Under the pieces are notes generated by a model. The model searched no databases. It had not been told where the DNA came from and saw only the letters and a program-made list of their open reading frames with translations. Below, piece by piece: positions 37,507-46,275 of a stretch of DNA of 64,000 nt (positions are counted from its first letter, which is position 1; the number at the start of each line of letters is the position of its first letter). The DNA is from Vibrio hannami (lineage in GTDB: Bacteria; Pseudomonadota; Gammaproteobacteria; Enterobacterales; Vibrionaceae). The stretch covers positions 806,001 through 870,000 of the forward strand of contig NZ_JARQZP010000003.1 of NCBI RefSeq assembly GCF_029589055.1, read 5' to 3'. Position numbers and translations under genes: made by a program.

Positions 37507-38100
37507 TTAGTTCTGAGGTAAAGATTCGACGTAACCTTTGGAAGCAACCAGTACATCGCCATACAGTGTAGGAAAAAGTGATGACAGCTCCTGATAATTC
37601 TTGTCGATGGATTCAAAACAGTACGCCAACGCCGCCATTCTAGAACTGCGTGTAGACATTCTATAAAGCGCATGCTCAAGATTATCAAAATCAACGTAAG
37701 ACTGAAGCCACCTACCTTCCCATACTCTCTTGTTCACCACACTAAACCTTTCGGGAACGTGATAATCAATAAGCCCGATTTTTCGCGCGGCGTAATCACA
37801 GAAGTGATCCAGGTTATTAGGGTGATATTGTGCCCAACGGCTCGCCAGACAGTGATCCCAAAAAAGATCTAAAGCAATCGGTGCAAATCGCCTGAGCTCT
37901 TCAGGAAAGTAAGATTTTCCTTGTTTCATCACTTCGTGCTTGTCGGTAAAACTATCAACGAATCGGTGCAGCTTTATTCCGTTTGCAACCTTAGTTGTAT
38001 AAGAAGCGTAGGGATCGCCTTTAACAAAATCACCAAGTAGGTTTCCGGCCAGGTCACTGTTGCAACGATAAGCGATGTGTAGATGCGCCAAAAAATTCAT
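37507..38100 (-). CDS. acpH: Acyl carrier protein phosphodiesterase
   Basis: The 197-residue protein resembles AcpH throughout: it begins MNFLAHLHIAY, and LLGDFVKG and 'GIKLHRFVDSFTD' supply the metal-binding His/Asp set of the HD-like fold. AcpH removes 4'-phosphopantetheine from holo-ACP. It stands alone, upstream of the RhlE-like gene on the same strand. Confidence 0.92.
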   Translation of the reverse strand: MNFLAHLHIAYRCNSDLAGNLLGDFVKGDPYASYTTKVANGIKLHRFVDSFTDKHEVMKQGKSYFPEELRRFAPIALDLFWDHCLASRWAQYHPNNLDHFCDYAARKIGLIDYHVPERFSVVNKRVWEGRWLQSYVDFDNLEHALYRMSTRSSRMAALAYCFESIDKNYQELSSLFPTLYGDVLVASKGYVESLPQN

Positions 38101-38161
38101 ATAAAAAAACCAGCGTTATGCTGGTTTCTCCTAAGCATTCTCATTTAGAGTTGTCATTTTA

Positions 38162-38272
38162 TCAGTTTTCTTCTGGTAACTCTGTATCAATATCGAACTC
38201 AGAAAGATCGAAACCAATTTCAAGAGCGTCCAGCCACTCTAGGCTTTCATGTTCGTTGTTGTATTCACTCAT
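38162..38272 (-). CDS. Small acidic protein of 36 residues
   Basis: The frame has ATG at 38272 with a strong Shine-Dalgarno (AAGGAG, 8 nt away). It encodes MSEYNNEHESLEWLDALEIG and ends in DIDTELPEEN. It is very acidic and has no membrane segment. It lies just upstream of acpH on the same strand, 61 bp from its start, so it could be a leader peptide or a co-transcribed small protein. I do not recognise the family. Confidence 0.55.
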   Translation of the reverse strand: MSEYNNEHESLEWLDALEIGFDLSEFDIDTELPEEN

Positions 38273-38644
38273 AAACCGCACTCCTTTCATTCTTACGAGT
38301 ATTGATAGCACTTTTATATGACACTTTTCTTATCAATAACAGAGAAATTTCTTATCGTAGAACAAAAACCATGCATCACTTCATAGGAAAACGTTTGCTA
38401 AGATTATATTTCAGATATGTAAATATTTTGTATTCACAGTTTGTTACAAGATCGATAGACTTATTATTAGTGATGCAGACAATGCTCTAATTTCAGCTTT
38501 AATTAGAATAACTAGAACTGACTTTAAGGCGATCACCGTCACAGTATTGAGCTGCATAGATAATAATTATTACATTATAAATGAGATGTCAGGCAAGATT
38601 AGTTTGCGTTATACGCATGAGAGACGGTATAGATCGGAGCCATC
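38273..38644. other. Gene-free AT-rich region upstream of the chemoreceptor
   Basis: No gene is seen. It contains the promoters of the small acidic protein and of the chemoreceptor. A short dyad TGCGT-TAT-ACGCA lies at about 38609, 30 bp before the chemoreceptor start. Confidence 0.4.
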
Positions 38645-40090
38645 ATGAAAGAAGTTCAATTTAGAATGATTGATAGACTGTTCATAAAAATGTCTATCAA
38701 CGACAAAATTTGGGTTATTTTTGCCCTGTTTTTATTAACACTCACCACAACGGCCGTGGGTCGTTATAACGACTCTGTTAATGCAGTAGAACAACGTTCA
38801 GAAGCATTGCTACAAGCAGAACTTCAAGGGATGGTAACTCTCGCGGACAAGTCACAAAATTACGATTCATTAAAATCTGCTGGGGTAAAACTTTCTAACT
38901 CAGGAAAAGAACAAACCATGCGAAATGGTGACGTCGTCACATCCACTATCCGTACTCGCGATGGACAATACGCTTCTATCACAGAAAATGTTGCATCAAC
39001 AGAATCCTCCGTTAAAGATAATGCTTTTACTACATTGTTACTCACGTACTTGTGGGTAATACCGTTTGGTATCTTTTGCTATTGGGTAACTACTTTTCTC
39101 GGCGGAGCGCTTTGGGTTCTCTGGCAAACCACCAAAAAGATTGCAGATGGTGATTTAACTTCACGTCTAGGGTTTCATCCCGGTCGTGATGAGTTTGGTA
39201 CCATAGGCTGTGCGCTTGATGACGCGATGGACACACTGACAGACCTGGTTAAAGTAGTAAAATCCAGCTCTTCAACACTAGAGAATACCTCTAAGAGCTT
39301 CGAGATAGAAACCCGTGAAAGTGAAGCTCAAATAAACAATCAACACGCTTCTCTTGATTCTGTCGCTACCGCCATGGAAGAGATGACAGCTTCCGCGCAG
39401 GAAGTTTCTAACCTCGCTCAGTCTACCGCAGATCGCTCTGAGCAGGACTCTGCGTTTGTTATCGAAAGCCAGAATCTGGTGCAGAATGCCATTTCAGAAA
39501 TTGAGCAGTTATCAAACTACATTTCTCAGACATCGGACTCAGTTTCAACACTAAGCGACAACACTACACAGATCAATGAAGTAATCACAACGATTAATGG
39601 AATATCCGAGCAAACAAATCTACTAGCACTGAACGCAGCGATCGAAGCCGCTCGTGCCGGAGAGCAAGGGCGTGGTTTTGCAGTTGTAGCAGATGAAGTT
39701 CGTACACTTGCAAGCAGAACTCAGGAAGCTACGGTTGAAATCCAAAGTATGATCGAGAAAGTGCAAAACGAAACTCGCAGCATTGCCAATAAAACGGATG
39801 AAACCGTTAACCAGGCTCAGGTGAGTAGCGAACTTATTACTCAACTGGGCAGCGATATTAACAATGTCGCTGAATCATCAAAAACGGTAATGGATATGAG
39901 TATCCAAATCTCCGCATCGGCAGAACAGCAAAGTGCGGTTGCAAACGATATTGCACGTGAATTAAGCGAAATACGTACTCAATCAAACACCATTCGCGGT
40001 GTTGCTCAGCAGCAAGCGACTGGAGTACGTGAATTAAGCGACGCGTCGGTTAACCTGAATAGTGTATTGTCTGGTTATCAGACCAATTAG
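38645..40090 (+). CDS. Methyl-accepting chemotaxis protein
   Basis: The 481-residue receptor has a short cytoplasmic start, TM1 (about 20-42), a small periplasmic domain of about 85 residues, TM2 (about 132-165), a HAMP domain with '[13 protein letters not shown]', and a signalling domain. The hairpin tip is the conserved '[20 protein letters not shown]' (family-wide). The small sensor domain is too short for a dCache or 4-helix-bundle ligand domain of normal size, so its ligand is unclear. A terminator follows. Confidence 0.92.
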   Translation: MKEVQFRMIDRLFIKMSINDKIWVIFALFLLTLTTTAVGRYNDSVNAVEQRSEALLQAELQGMVTLADKSQNYDSLKSAGVKLSNSGKEQTMRNGDVVTSTIRTRDGQYASITENVASTESSVKDNAFTTLLLTYLWVIPFGIFCYWVTTFLGGALWVLWQTTKKIADGDLTSRLGFHPGRDEFGTIGCALDDAMDTLTDLVKVVKSSSSTLENTSKSFEIETRESEAQINNQHASLDSVATAMEEMTASAQEVSNLAQSTADRSEQDSAFVIESQNLVQNAISEIEQLSNYISQTSDSVSTLSDNTTQINEVITTINGISEQTNLLALNAAIEAARAGEQGRGFAVVADEVRTLASRTQEATVEIQSMIEKVQNETRSIANKTDETVNQAQVSSELITQLGSDINNVAESSKTVMDMSIQISASAEQQSAVANDIARELSEIRTQSNTIRGVAQQQATGVRELSDASVNLNSVLSGYQTN

Positions 40091-40120
40091 TACAATTTCA
40101 CCAGAACAAACCAAACACCC

Positions 40121-40152
40121 AAAGCCTGCTCAACGCGGGCTTTTCTTTTTTG
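40121..40152 (+). terminator. Terminator of the chemoreceptor gene
   Basis: AAGCCTGC and GCGGGCTT pair (one G-T wobble) around a short loop, followed by TTCTTTTTT. It lies 30 bp after the stop. Confidence 0.85.
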
Positions 40153-40210
40153 CCATCGTTCGATATTCTGCTAAGCTTCTGTTTATTGTAACAAATCCAT
40201 TAGGTTAGAC

Positions 40211-42565
40211 ATGATTAACCGAAAACTCTTCGCTCTCCTGAGTATTATTATCTTTACCGGTTGTGCTACTTACACCGGTATTAATTACAACGAACTTTTT
40301 GGCGAATCCTCAGTTAAAGAACGCACTTCACCTTATGACTCTCCCGAGGCTATACACTACCTGACTGAGGTGAAACCCGTTATCGACAATCGATGTGTGG
40401 TCTGTCACGCCTGCTACGACGCACCGTGCCAGTACAAAATGTCTTCAACACAAGGCATTGACCGTGGTGGAAGCAAAGACAAGGTGTATGAAGGAACTCG
40501 ACTCAGAGCCGTTACGCCGACAAGATTGTTTGAAGACGCCGAAACAACCGAGCAGTGGCGTGATTTTCACTTTCACCCAGTATTAAACGAACGGGTTCAA
40601 AGTTCTCAGGCAAACCTCGAAGCGGGATTAATGGCGAAAATGCTAGTCCAGAAAGAAGCCCATCCATTACCGATGCAGGTTCAGTTGGAAGGGTTTGATT
40701 TCTCGACATCACGTGTTGAACAGTGCCCGACCCTTGAGGAGCATGCACAGTATGAACAGGATTACCCGACCTGGGGAATGCCTTATGGCATGCCAAATCT
40801 AGCAAACAAAGAATATACAACACTGATAAACTGGCTAGAAACAGGCGCCATTATGTCGGCAGACAAGCCGGTTTCGATAGCTGAACAAAAACAGATAGCG
40901 AAATGGGAAACAGCGCTGAATGGTAATAGCTTAAATGCACAGTTATCCGCTAGGTACCTATATGAGCACCTTTATCTGTTTCATCTTTACTTCTCTGAGA
41001 TAGAAGGTGAGCCAAGGTTCTTTAATCTTGTTCGCTCTTCTACACCACCAGGACAGCCGGTTCATAGGATCAGCACTCGTCGTCCTTATGATGATCCTGG
41101 TGTAGAGCGAGTTTATTACCGATTGGTCCCCGAACTGGCAACCATCGTTGATAAAACTCATATGCCATACGCACTTAATGAAGCAAGATTTAACAACTGG
41201 GATCAGTGGTTCTTAGAAGCCGATTACGTCGTCGACCAACTACCTGGCTATGAACCATCGGTAGCCGCTAACCCGATGACAGCATTCACAGATCTTCCAG
41301 TTAAAAGCCGCTTCAAATTCCTGGTCGATAATGCACAAAATACCATTATGGCGTTTATAAAGGGACCAGTCTGTCGTGGCCAGCTTGCGCTCAATGTAAT
41401 CAATGACCGGTTCTGGGTGTTTTTCTTAGACCCTGACAAAGCCGACATCCCTGAAGTAAATGAGTTCTACAAATCTCAAGCCGACAATCTCAAACTACCT
41501 GGCGAACAAGAGAGCAATACCGGACCGGTCCTCAACTGGATTTCATACTCAAAACAACAGGCTCGTTACCTCGAGGCGAAATCTAATTTCGTCAATCAGT
41601 GGTTCAAGGACGGTCAACATCTGACTACAGACATTATCTGGGACGGAAACGGCACTAATCCAAATGCAGCTCTGACAGTATTTAGGCACTTTGATAGTGC
41701 CTCTGTTGTCCAGGGTCTGATTGGCACCAAGCCAAAAACGGCCTGGGTATTAGATTATGCCTTACTAGAACGTATTCACTATCTGTTGGTCGCGGGATTC
41801 GATGTTTACGGTAATTTTGGTCATCAACTTATAACAAGAATGTACATGGATTTTTTACGTCTTGAAGGTGAGAGTAACTTTGTCGCACTTCTACCGGCAG
41901 AGATTCGTCATAAAGAGCTTGCATCCTGGTACATCGATCAAAGCTCTTATTTCACCGAGTTTTTGCAGCGTAACGTGGCACCTTTCAGTCAGCCAACAAA
42001 TGTAGTATATGAAACCGACGACCCTAAGTCAGAACTTTACTCAAAGCTTAGAGATATTGTCTCCCCAGTATTGAATGATCGTTACGCTATCGTGAATACG
42101 GAACTCTCTAATAACAGCGAAAAACTTCTGACTAACATTGATAAACTCAAAGGGTTTGGTGAGGATACCTTACCGCAAATAAGCATGATTATGATTGAAG
42201 GCAAACAAGGTCATAGACAGCTATTTACTCTATTAAGGAATAACGCTCATAAAAATATCTCTAGTCTTTTTGATGAAGAAAGCAATCGACTCCCGGAAGA
42301 CGATGATCTGACCCTGGTGAAAGGTGTTGTTGGCAGCTACCCTGCCGTATTTTTCTCACTTAACGAAGCAGAGATTCCAGAGTTTATAACGATGTTGAGA
42401 AACACCGTTAACGCACAAGACTACGAAAAATTATTGGATCGCTTTGCTATCCGACGTACGTCTCCTGATTTCTGGCAGTTCAGCGATAGTGTTTACGATT
42501 GGTATAAACAGGATCAACCAATAGAAGCTGGATTACTTGACTACAACCGATTCGAAAATAGATAA
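40211..42565 (+). CDS. cti: Fatty acid cis/trans isomerase
   Basis: Cti converts cis unsaturated fatty acids of membrane phospholipids to trans, a fast response to solvents and heat. The 784-residue protein is a periplasmic haem protein. Here the heme-binding motif CVVCH is at residues 62-66, next to a lipobox FTGC (Cys18), so it may be membrane-anchored. Length and the body pattern ('RISTRRPYDDPG') fit the family. It stands alone with its own promoter; a small gene follows 68 bp later. Confidence 0.92.
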   Translation: MINRKLFALLSIIIFTGCATYTGINYNELFGESSVKERTSPYDSPEAIHYLTEVKPVIDNRCVVCHACYDAPCQYKMSSTQGIDRGGSKDKVYEGTRLRAVTPTRLFEDAETTEQWRDFHFHPVLNERVQSSQANLEAGLMAKMLVQKEAHPLPMQVQLEGFDFSTSRVEQCPTLEEHAQYEQDYPTWGMPYGMPNLANKEYTTLINWLETGAIMSADKPVSIAEQKQIAKWETALNGNSLNAQLSARYLYEHLYLFHLYFSEIEGEPRFFNLVRSSTPPGQPVHRISTRRPYDDPGVERVYYRLVPELATIVDKTHMPYALNEARFNNWDQWFLEADYVVDQLPGYEPSVAANPMTAFTDLPVKSRFKFLVDNAQNTIMAFIKGPVCRGQLALNVINDRFWVFFLDPDKADIPEVNEFYKSQADNLKLPGEQESNTGPVLNWISYSKQQARYLEAKSNFVNQWFKDGQHLTTDIIWDGNGTNPNAALTVFRHFDSASVVQGLIGTKPKTAWVLDYALLERIHYLLVAGFDVYGNFGHQLITRMYMDFLRLEGESNFVALLPAEIRHKELASWYIDQSSYFTEFLQRNVAPFSQPTNVVYETDDPKSELYSKLRDIVSPVLNDRYAIVNTELSNNSEKLLTNIDKLKGFGEDTLPQISMIMIEGKQGHRQLFTLLRNNAHKNISSLFDEESNRLPEDDDLTLVKGVVGSYPAVFFSLNEAEIPEFITMLRNTVNAQDYEKLLDRFAIRRTSPDFWQFSDSVYDWYKQDQPIEAGLLDYNRFENR

Positions 42566-42633
42566 GGTAGCGGATTAAATAACTCTCTACTACGCTATAA
42601 GTGTCTACTTGATATCCTTAACAGGAGGCCAAT

Positions 42634-42810
42634 ATGGACATTAGAGAGAAAATTGAACAGCTTGAACATGAAATCTATGTAGCTTGCTCTGAAGGAAACG
42701 TAGAGCAGATGAACCTCTTGGAGAATCAGCTAGAGCAGCTTAGAGGCAGGATGCAACACGTGTTGGATGACGATCCTTACGCCTTAGATGATTATATGTA
42801 CGATGACTGA
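42634..42810 (+). CDS. Small coiled-coil protein of 58 residues
   Basis: ATG at 42634 is preceded by an excellent ribosome binding site (AGGAGG). The product is acidic and mostly helical ('KIEQLEHEIYVACSEGN', 'LLENQLEQLRGRM') with an Asp/Tyr-rich end (DDYMYDD). No signal or membrane segment is seen. A terminator follows, so it can be a single transcript or the last gene after cti. The function is unknown. Confidence 0.7.
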   Translation: MDIREKIEQLEHEIYVACSEGNVEQMNLLENQLEQLRGRMQHVLDDDPYALDDYMYDD

Positions 42811-42818
42811 TTAAGTGT

Positions 42819-42845
42819 CCCCGGCAATTTGTCGGGGTTTCTTTT
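42819..42845 (+). terminator. Terminator after the 58-residue protein gene
   Basis: CCCCG (42819-42823) pairs with CGGGG (42833-42837), with two more inner pairs, followed by TTTCTTTTT. Confidence 0.8.
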
Positions 42846-43081
42846 TGTGCCATATTATCAACACTAACACCCTCATTTTCTGATAATTTTTACGTTAAAC
42901 GTTTGCGTAATCGCTAACCTTCTATTAATCCCATTTTGTGACTTTCATCATACTGTGTAGCTTGCTATATTGCGCTTCGTTCAAACAAAACAGACCGTTC
43001 GAGGCATGGAGCTTCCTCATTTATCTCACGAAGAGAAGGATTGGTACCGAAATTAATCGGCATTCAAAAGAGGGTCATCTA

Positions 43082-43339
43082 ATGGATACTATCGAAATTA
43101 TGGGTTACGCAGCATCAATCATGGTTGCGATTTCTCTTACAATGAAAGACATTGTGAAACTACGCGTACTAAACTTCGTAGGCTGCACATTTTTTGTTAT
43201 ATACGGCTTGATGATCAGCGCCCTTCCAGTTGTAGCAACTAACGCATTTATCGCGATCGTGAACGTGTACTTTCTTGCAAAAATGATGCAAGAGAAGAAA
43301 AAAGACAAATTATCCAGCACTAAGTTGAATGCTGCTTAA
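43082..43339 (+). CDS. Small inner-membrane protein, YgjV-like
   Basis: The 85-residue protein starts MDTIEIMGYAASIMVAISL and contains three hydrophobic segments with a short Lys-rich tail. It resembles the YgjV (Imp-YgjV) family of inner-membrane proteins. The in-frame codons before 43082 are rejected since the family begins here. It is convergent with luxT, sharing a terminator. The function is unknown. Confidence 0.7.
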   Translation: MDTIEIMGYAASIMVAISLTMKDIVKLRVLNFVGCTFFVIYGLMISALPVVATNAFIAIVNVYFLAKMMQEKKKDKLSSTKLNAA

Positions 43340-43353
43340 AAAATCCTTATATA

Positions 43354-43386
43354 AAAAGGCTCTGCAAATTTTGCAGAGCCTTTTTA
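43354..43386. terminator. Bidirectional terminator between the YgjV-like gene and luxT
   Basis: AAAAAGGCTCTGCAAA and its complement form a long perfect stem with a short loop and U-tracts on both strands. Confidence 0.9.
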
Positions 43387-43406
43387 TTTACTCGATGATA
43401 TCGGTA

Positions 43407-43874
43407 TTACTTGGCTAATCCCATGTTACTGATGGTTTTGCCTAATAGCCATTCAAGTTCACGGCCACCTCGCTCACCATACTTGCCTTCAATTAGTGAA
43501 TACAACCGTGTCACACCATTTTTTGCAAAGTCTACCGCGCTTTCAGAGTTGACGATATGGTGGAAAAGAATCCGCAAAATCGCGACAAACTCGCTCGTTT
43601 CCAATGCTTTTAACCAACTTTTCGAAAATGCATCCAGGTCGTTTTCTGTGTCTAGGTGCTCAACAAATTTGTCATAGATTCTGCCGTCTAATGCTACGAT
43701 AAAATCCGTTTTTTTAGGAAAATGATGGCTAATTCCTGTTCTGGATATACCCGTTTGCTGACTTAGCGTCGTATAGGACATCTTATCGTAACCAAGAGTG
43801 ATAAGTTATTCTGCGACGGCATCCATAATGGTTTGAATAGTAACTTCTGTCTCTTCTCTACTACGTTTTGGCAT
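43407..43874 (-). pseudogene. luxT: LuxT-like TetR-family regulator with an in-frame stop at codon 23
   Basis: From ATG at 43874 the protein reads MPKRSREETEVTIQTIMDAV, AE, then TAA (43806-43808), then LITLGYDKMSYTTLSQQTG and on to the end at 43407 in the same frame. The opening and the 'SYTTLSQQTGISRTGISHHF' HTH closely match LuxT of Vibrio harveyi, where this position is a Gln-like codon; CAA or CAG to TAA is the simplest change. The full length would be 155 residues. Internal start at ATG 43781 would lose helix 1 of the DNA-binding domain. LuxT acts in quorum sensing and repression of downstream genes. Loss may be real or an assembly error. Confidence 0.85.
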
Positions 43875-44295
43875 GATATAGGCTCTTGCTAATTTTAGTT
43901 TATTTCGATGCTATTAAAGACATAGACATGTCTTCTTATTAGCACTCTTTTATTATGTCCTTATAATTCATCGATAAAACTATATTAAATCAGTGATATA
44001 CACGATAAATATCGCCTCTATACGTATTCATCACTTTTATTCTTACCGATGCAGATACATATTTTACACAAATAAATAAGTCCTAAAATCCCGCAGAAAT
44101 TCCTTGTTACACTCTGATTATAAACTGTTACATCATGGTATCACGTAAAGCACTTTTCCTTCTTTTAATCATAGTGTTAACACTGAATTAGTGTTTTTTT
44201 CAAAAGTGAAGAGCAACAGCGTATTGATTGACCTGCAAAATAGCGCTATCGTGCAAGCATCCAGATACAATAAAAAGCTTTAAGAGGATGTTGTT
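43875..44295. other. Gene-free region between luxT and the YfcZ-like gene
   Basis: No gene is seen. A perfect palindrome AGACATGTCT lies at 43924-43933 close to the luxT promoter. A weak terminator-like hairpin AACACT-GAATT-AGTGTT plus T5 lies at 44179-44200, upstream of the next gene, with no annotated transcript before it. Confidence 0.45.
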
Positions 44296-44610
44296 ATGTC
44301 AGAAGAAAATAAGTTATTTGAAGAACCAAAAACCGAGTTGTGCGAAGCTTGCGGTGTATCTGCTGAAATGGGCTTTATTATCAAAGAAGATGATGACGTG
44401 GCTGAAGTTTCTTTGTTCGGTGACTCTAAAGCTGCTCTAGAAGCAGAGTTTAAAAATTATGAAGCCCTAGCTAAACAGGTAAATGCAAACGCCGAGATTG
44501 AAGTAGCACCTTTATCTGAAGATGCAAAAGAACTCCATGCCCGAATCAAGTTTGAAGTAAGTGCAGAAAAACTGATTTTCGAACTAAAAACTCGCTCTCT
44601 AGCTCGTTAA
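44296..44610 (+). CDS. YfcZ/YiiS-family (DUF406) protein
   Basis: The 104-residue protein has a CEACG motif near residue 16 and ends in 'ARIKFEVSAEKLIFELKTRSL', the DUF406 pattern known from E. coli YfcZ and YiiS. It is acidic, with no signal or membrane segment. It has its own promoter region and terminator. The biochemical role of the family is unknown. Confidence 0.8.
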   Translation: MSEENKLFEEPKTELCEACGVSAEMGFIIKEDDDVAEVSLFGDSKAALEAEFKNYEALAKQVNANAEIEVAPLSEDAKELHARIKFEVSAEKLIFELKTRSLAR

Positions 44611-44635
44611 TATTGTGTTCTAGCATCATTTACTG

Positions 44636-44670
44636 AAAAGGCGTGCATTGAACGATGCGCGCTTTTTTTA
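44636..44670 (+). terminator. Terminator after the YfcZ-like gene
   Basis: AAAAGGCGTGCAT and ATGCGCGCTTTTTT pair around a 6-nt loop with one wobble, followed by T7. Confidence 0.85.
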
Positions 44671-44742
44671 TAACGATACTCCAGCTATCCCACTATTTGC
44701 CGATAAATTAGCTAGATCAAAAACATAAAATTGGTAGTTGTA

Positions 44743-45341
44743 ATGAAGAACAAACTGATACTCACCCTACTCTGCATCTTAAGCATTCCCGCAAACGGAG
44801 TACCGCTGGATCAGTATAAGATACTTAATCATATCGACAACTACGGCAACCTTTATCTCAGAAATAAACCCTATACATCCCTCCCTTCAGGTCTAACTGT
44901 CAAAGGTAATTTGAACATTGCGAAAACTCAGATTGAAAAACTACCGCAAGGTTTGGTCATTGAAGGAAGTTTAGAGGCTTCTAACAGCGCTCTAAAAACG
45001 GTAAGAAGAGGAACCAGGATAAAAGGCTTTGCCAACCTTCTTGGTACTCAGATAGAAACCTGGCCGACGGGCGTTAATGTTGGTGGCTATATTAATCTGA
45101 CTGATACCCCACTTAAGTCACTCCCGCCAAGACTTCATGTTAAGGGCGATTTGAGCGTTATACGTACCCCGCTTGAAGAACTGCCAAACCAAATCACAAT
45201 TGATGGGAATCTCTATATTGGTGGTTCAAATATCACTACTTTCCCGGAGACTATGACAGTAAAAGGTAATATTTACCTGGTGGAAATACTATTAGAAAAT
45301 GGCCGGAAAACTTAACCCTAGGTGGCGCCGTAGCCAGATAG
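44743..45341 (+). pseudogene. Exported 20-residue leucine-rich-repeat protein, frame broken near its end
   Basis: The protein starts at ATG 44743 with a signal peptide (MKNKLILTLLCILSIPANG). It then shows about seven repeats of exactly 20 residues, consensus -LP-GL-V-GNL-I--T-I--, e.g. SLPSGLTVKGNLNIAKTQIE. The sequence read as given ends at 45315 in VEILLENGRKT. Adding one G in CTGGTGG (45278-45283) gives the expected repeat YLGGNTIRKWPENLTLGGAVAR (cited in part) and a stop at 45341. The repeats probably form a short solenoid. The function is unknown; a periplasmic or surface role is inferred. Confidence 0.75.
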
Positions 45342-45433
45342 CGTATTGTTGATCACTGTCGATTCTTTATTAAACCACTTTGGACTGCCCAGACTTTTCC
45401 TGACAATATTCTGACCACAAATTGTAATCCGCA

Positions 45434-45460
45434 TCACATATTGACAGGTTCAATATGTGA
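45434..45460. promoter_or_regulatory. Perfect 10-bp inverted repeat overlapping a -35 element
   Basis: TCACATATTG (45434-45443) and CAATATGTGA (45451-45460) are exact reverse complements with a 7-nt spacer. The left arm overlaps TTGACA (45441-45446), so a repressor bound here would block a promoter for the small gene at 45502. Confidence 0.55.
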
Positions 45461-45501
45461 CATTTATCTCATCTTTTTTACCATCACTAACTCGGGTCAA
45501 T

Positions 45502-45762
45502 ATGATGAGATTAAGTTCCCCACTATATCTAAATCGCAATAATGTTCCTGTATTGAACATGTCTCAAGCTTCTCAGTTAGTGAGCGAAGTTGCCGAAATG
45601 AGATCGTTTAACTCAAGTTATTCTCAGCCTTCATACATTAAAGACTATTATCGCCGATCAAAAGCAACCGTCGAAAAAACGCCAACATCATATACCGCTG
45701 AAGGGCGAACCACTGCTCAGCCTTATCAGAATAAAGGAGCGCTTATCTCCACCTACGCGTAG
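45502..45762 (+). CDS. Small hypothetical protein
   Basis: The frame gives about 86 residues from ATG 45502 (MMRLSSPLYLNRNNVPVL); a longer frame opens at 45457 but begins inside the operator-like palindrome. The protein is rich in Ser, Tyr and Thr and lacks membrane segments. It lies after a TTGACA with a palindrome, so it may be tightly controlled. I do not recognise the family. Confidence 0.5.
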   Translation: MMRLSSPLYLNRNNVPVLNMSQASQLVSEVAEMRSFNSSYSQPSYIKDYYRRSKATVEKTPTSYTAEGRTTAQPYQNKGALISTYA

Positions 45763-45934
45763 AGTTTACGTGCTTAGGAGACGCTGCATAGCGATAGCAA
45801 TCCGTTATTTGGGTTAAAACCATTAAACACAGTTTAAAGTTTTAGTGCCACCTGCTGTTGAGCATTCACGCATAAAATACACTATCAGAAAACCATAAAA
45901 TTAATCTCGTTCCACTGCATAGAGATTGATTAAG

Positions 45935-46210
45935 ATGATTGTTACCAACATTTCAGACGACACCGTTACCGAAACCGCACGCCACAACTGGTTAAACTAC
46001 TGGAAACATTTTGCAGAAAGGCAGTATTGCTATTGTTCAGAAGTCAACTGCACAGAAAAACACGACCATGGCGTTCTGGTAAAGCAACGTGATCACTCTA
46101 GCGAAAAGTTTTTTGTTGTTCCTTTATGTAAAGAGCATAGTTATGGGTTTCAGCATCAACTCGAAATTGATGAAAATGTTGATGTGATACCTGCAGAATT
46201 GTGTTTGTAG
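45935..46210 (+). CDS. Small Cys/His-rich protein, possible zinc-binding
   Basis: The 91-residue protein contains YCYCSEVNCTEKHDH and later PLCKEH, giving a CxC, C, H and C--H set that could bind zinc in an HNH-like arrangement. No catalytic HNH residues can be confirmed. ATG at 45935 is chosen over the TTG at 45926. A strong terminator follows. The function is unknown. Confidence 0.65.
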   Translation: MIVTNISDDTVTETARHNWLNYWKHFAERQYCYCSEVNCTEKHDHGVLVKQRDHSSEKFFVVPLCKEHSYGFQHQLEIDENVDVIPAELCL

Positions 46211-46223
46211 GGATTTTGGGAAC

Positions 46224-46258
46224 AGAGCAATGATCTGTGTAGTCATTGCTCTTTTTTA
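46224..46258 (+). terminator. Terminator after the Cys/His-rich protein gene
   Basis: AGAGCAATGA (46224-46233) and TCATTGCTCT (46243-46252) form a perfect 10-bp stem followed by T6. Confidence 0.9.
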
Positions 46259-46275
46259 TTGCGAGCGTGATTAAC

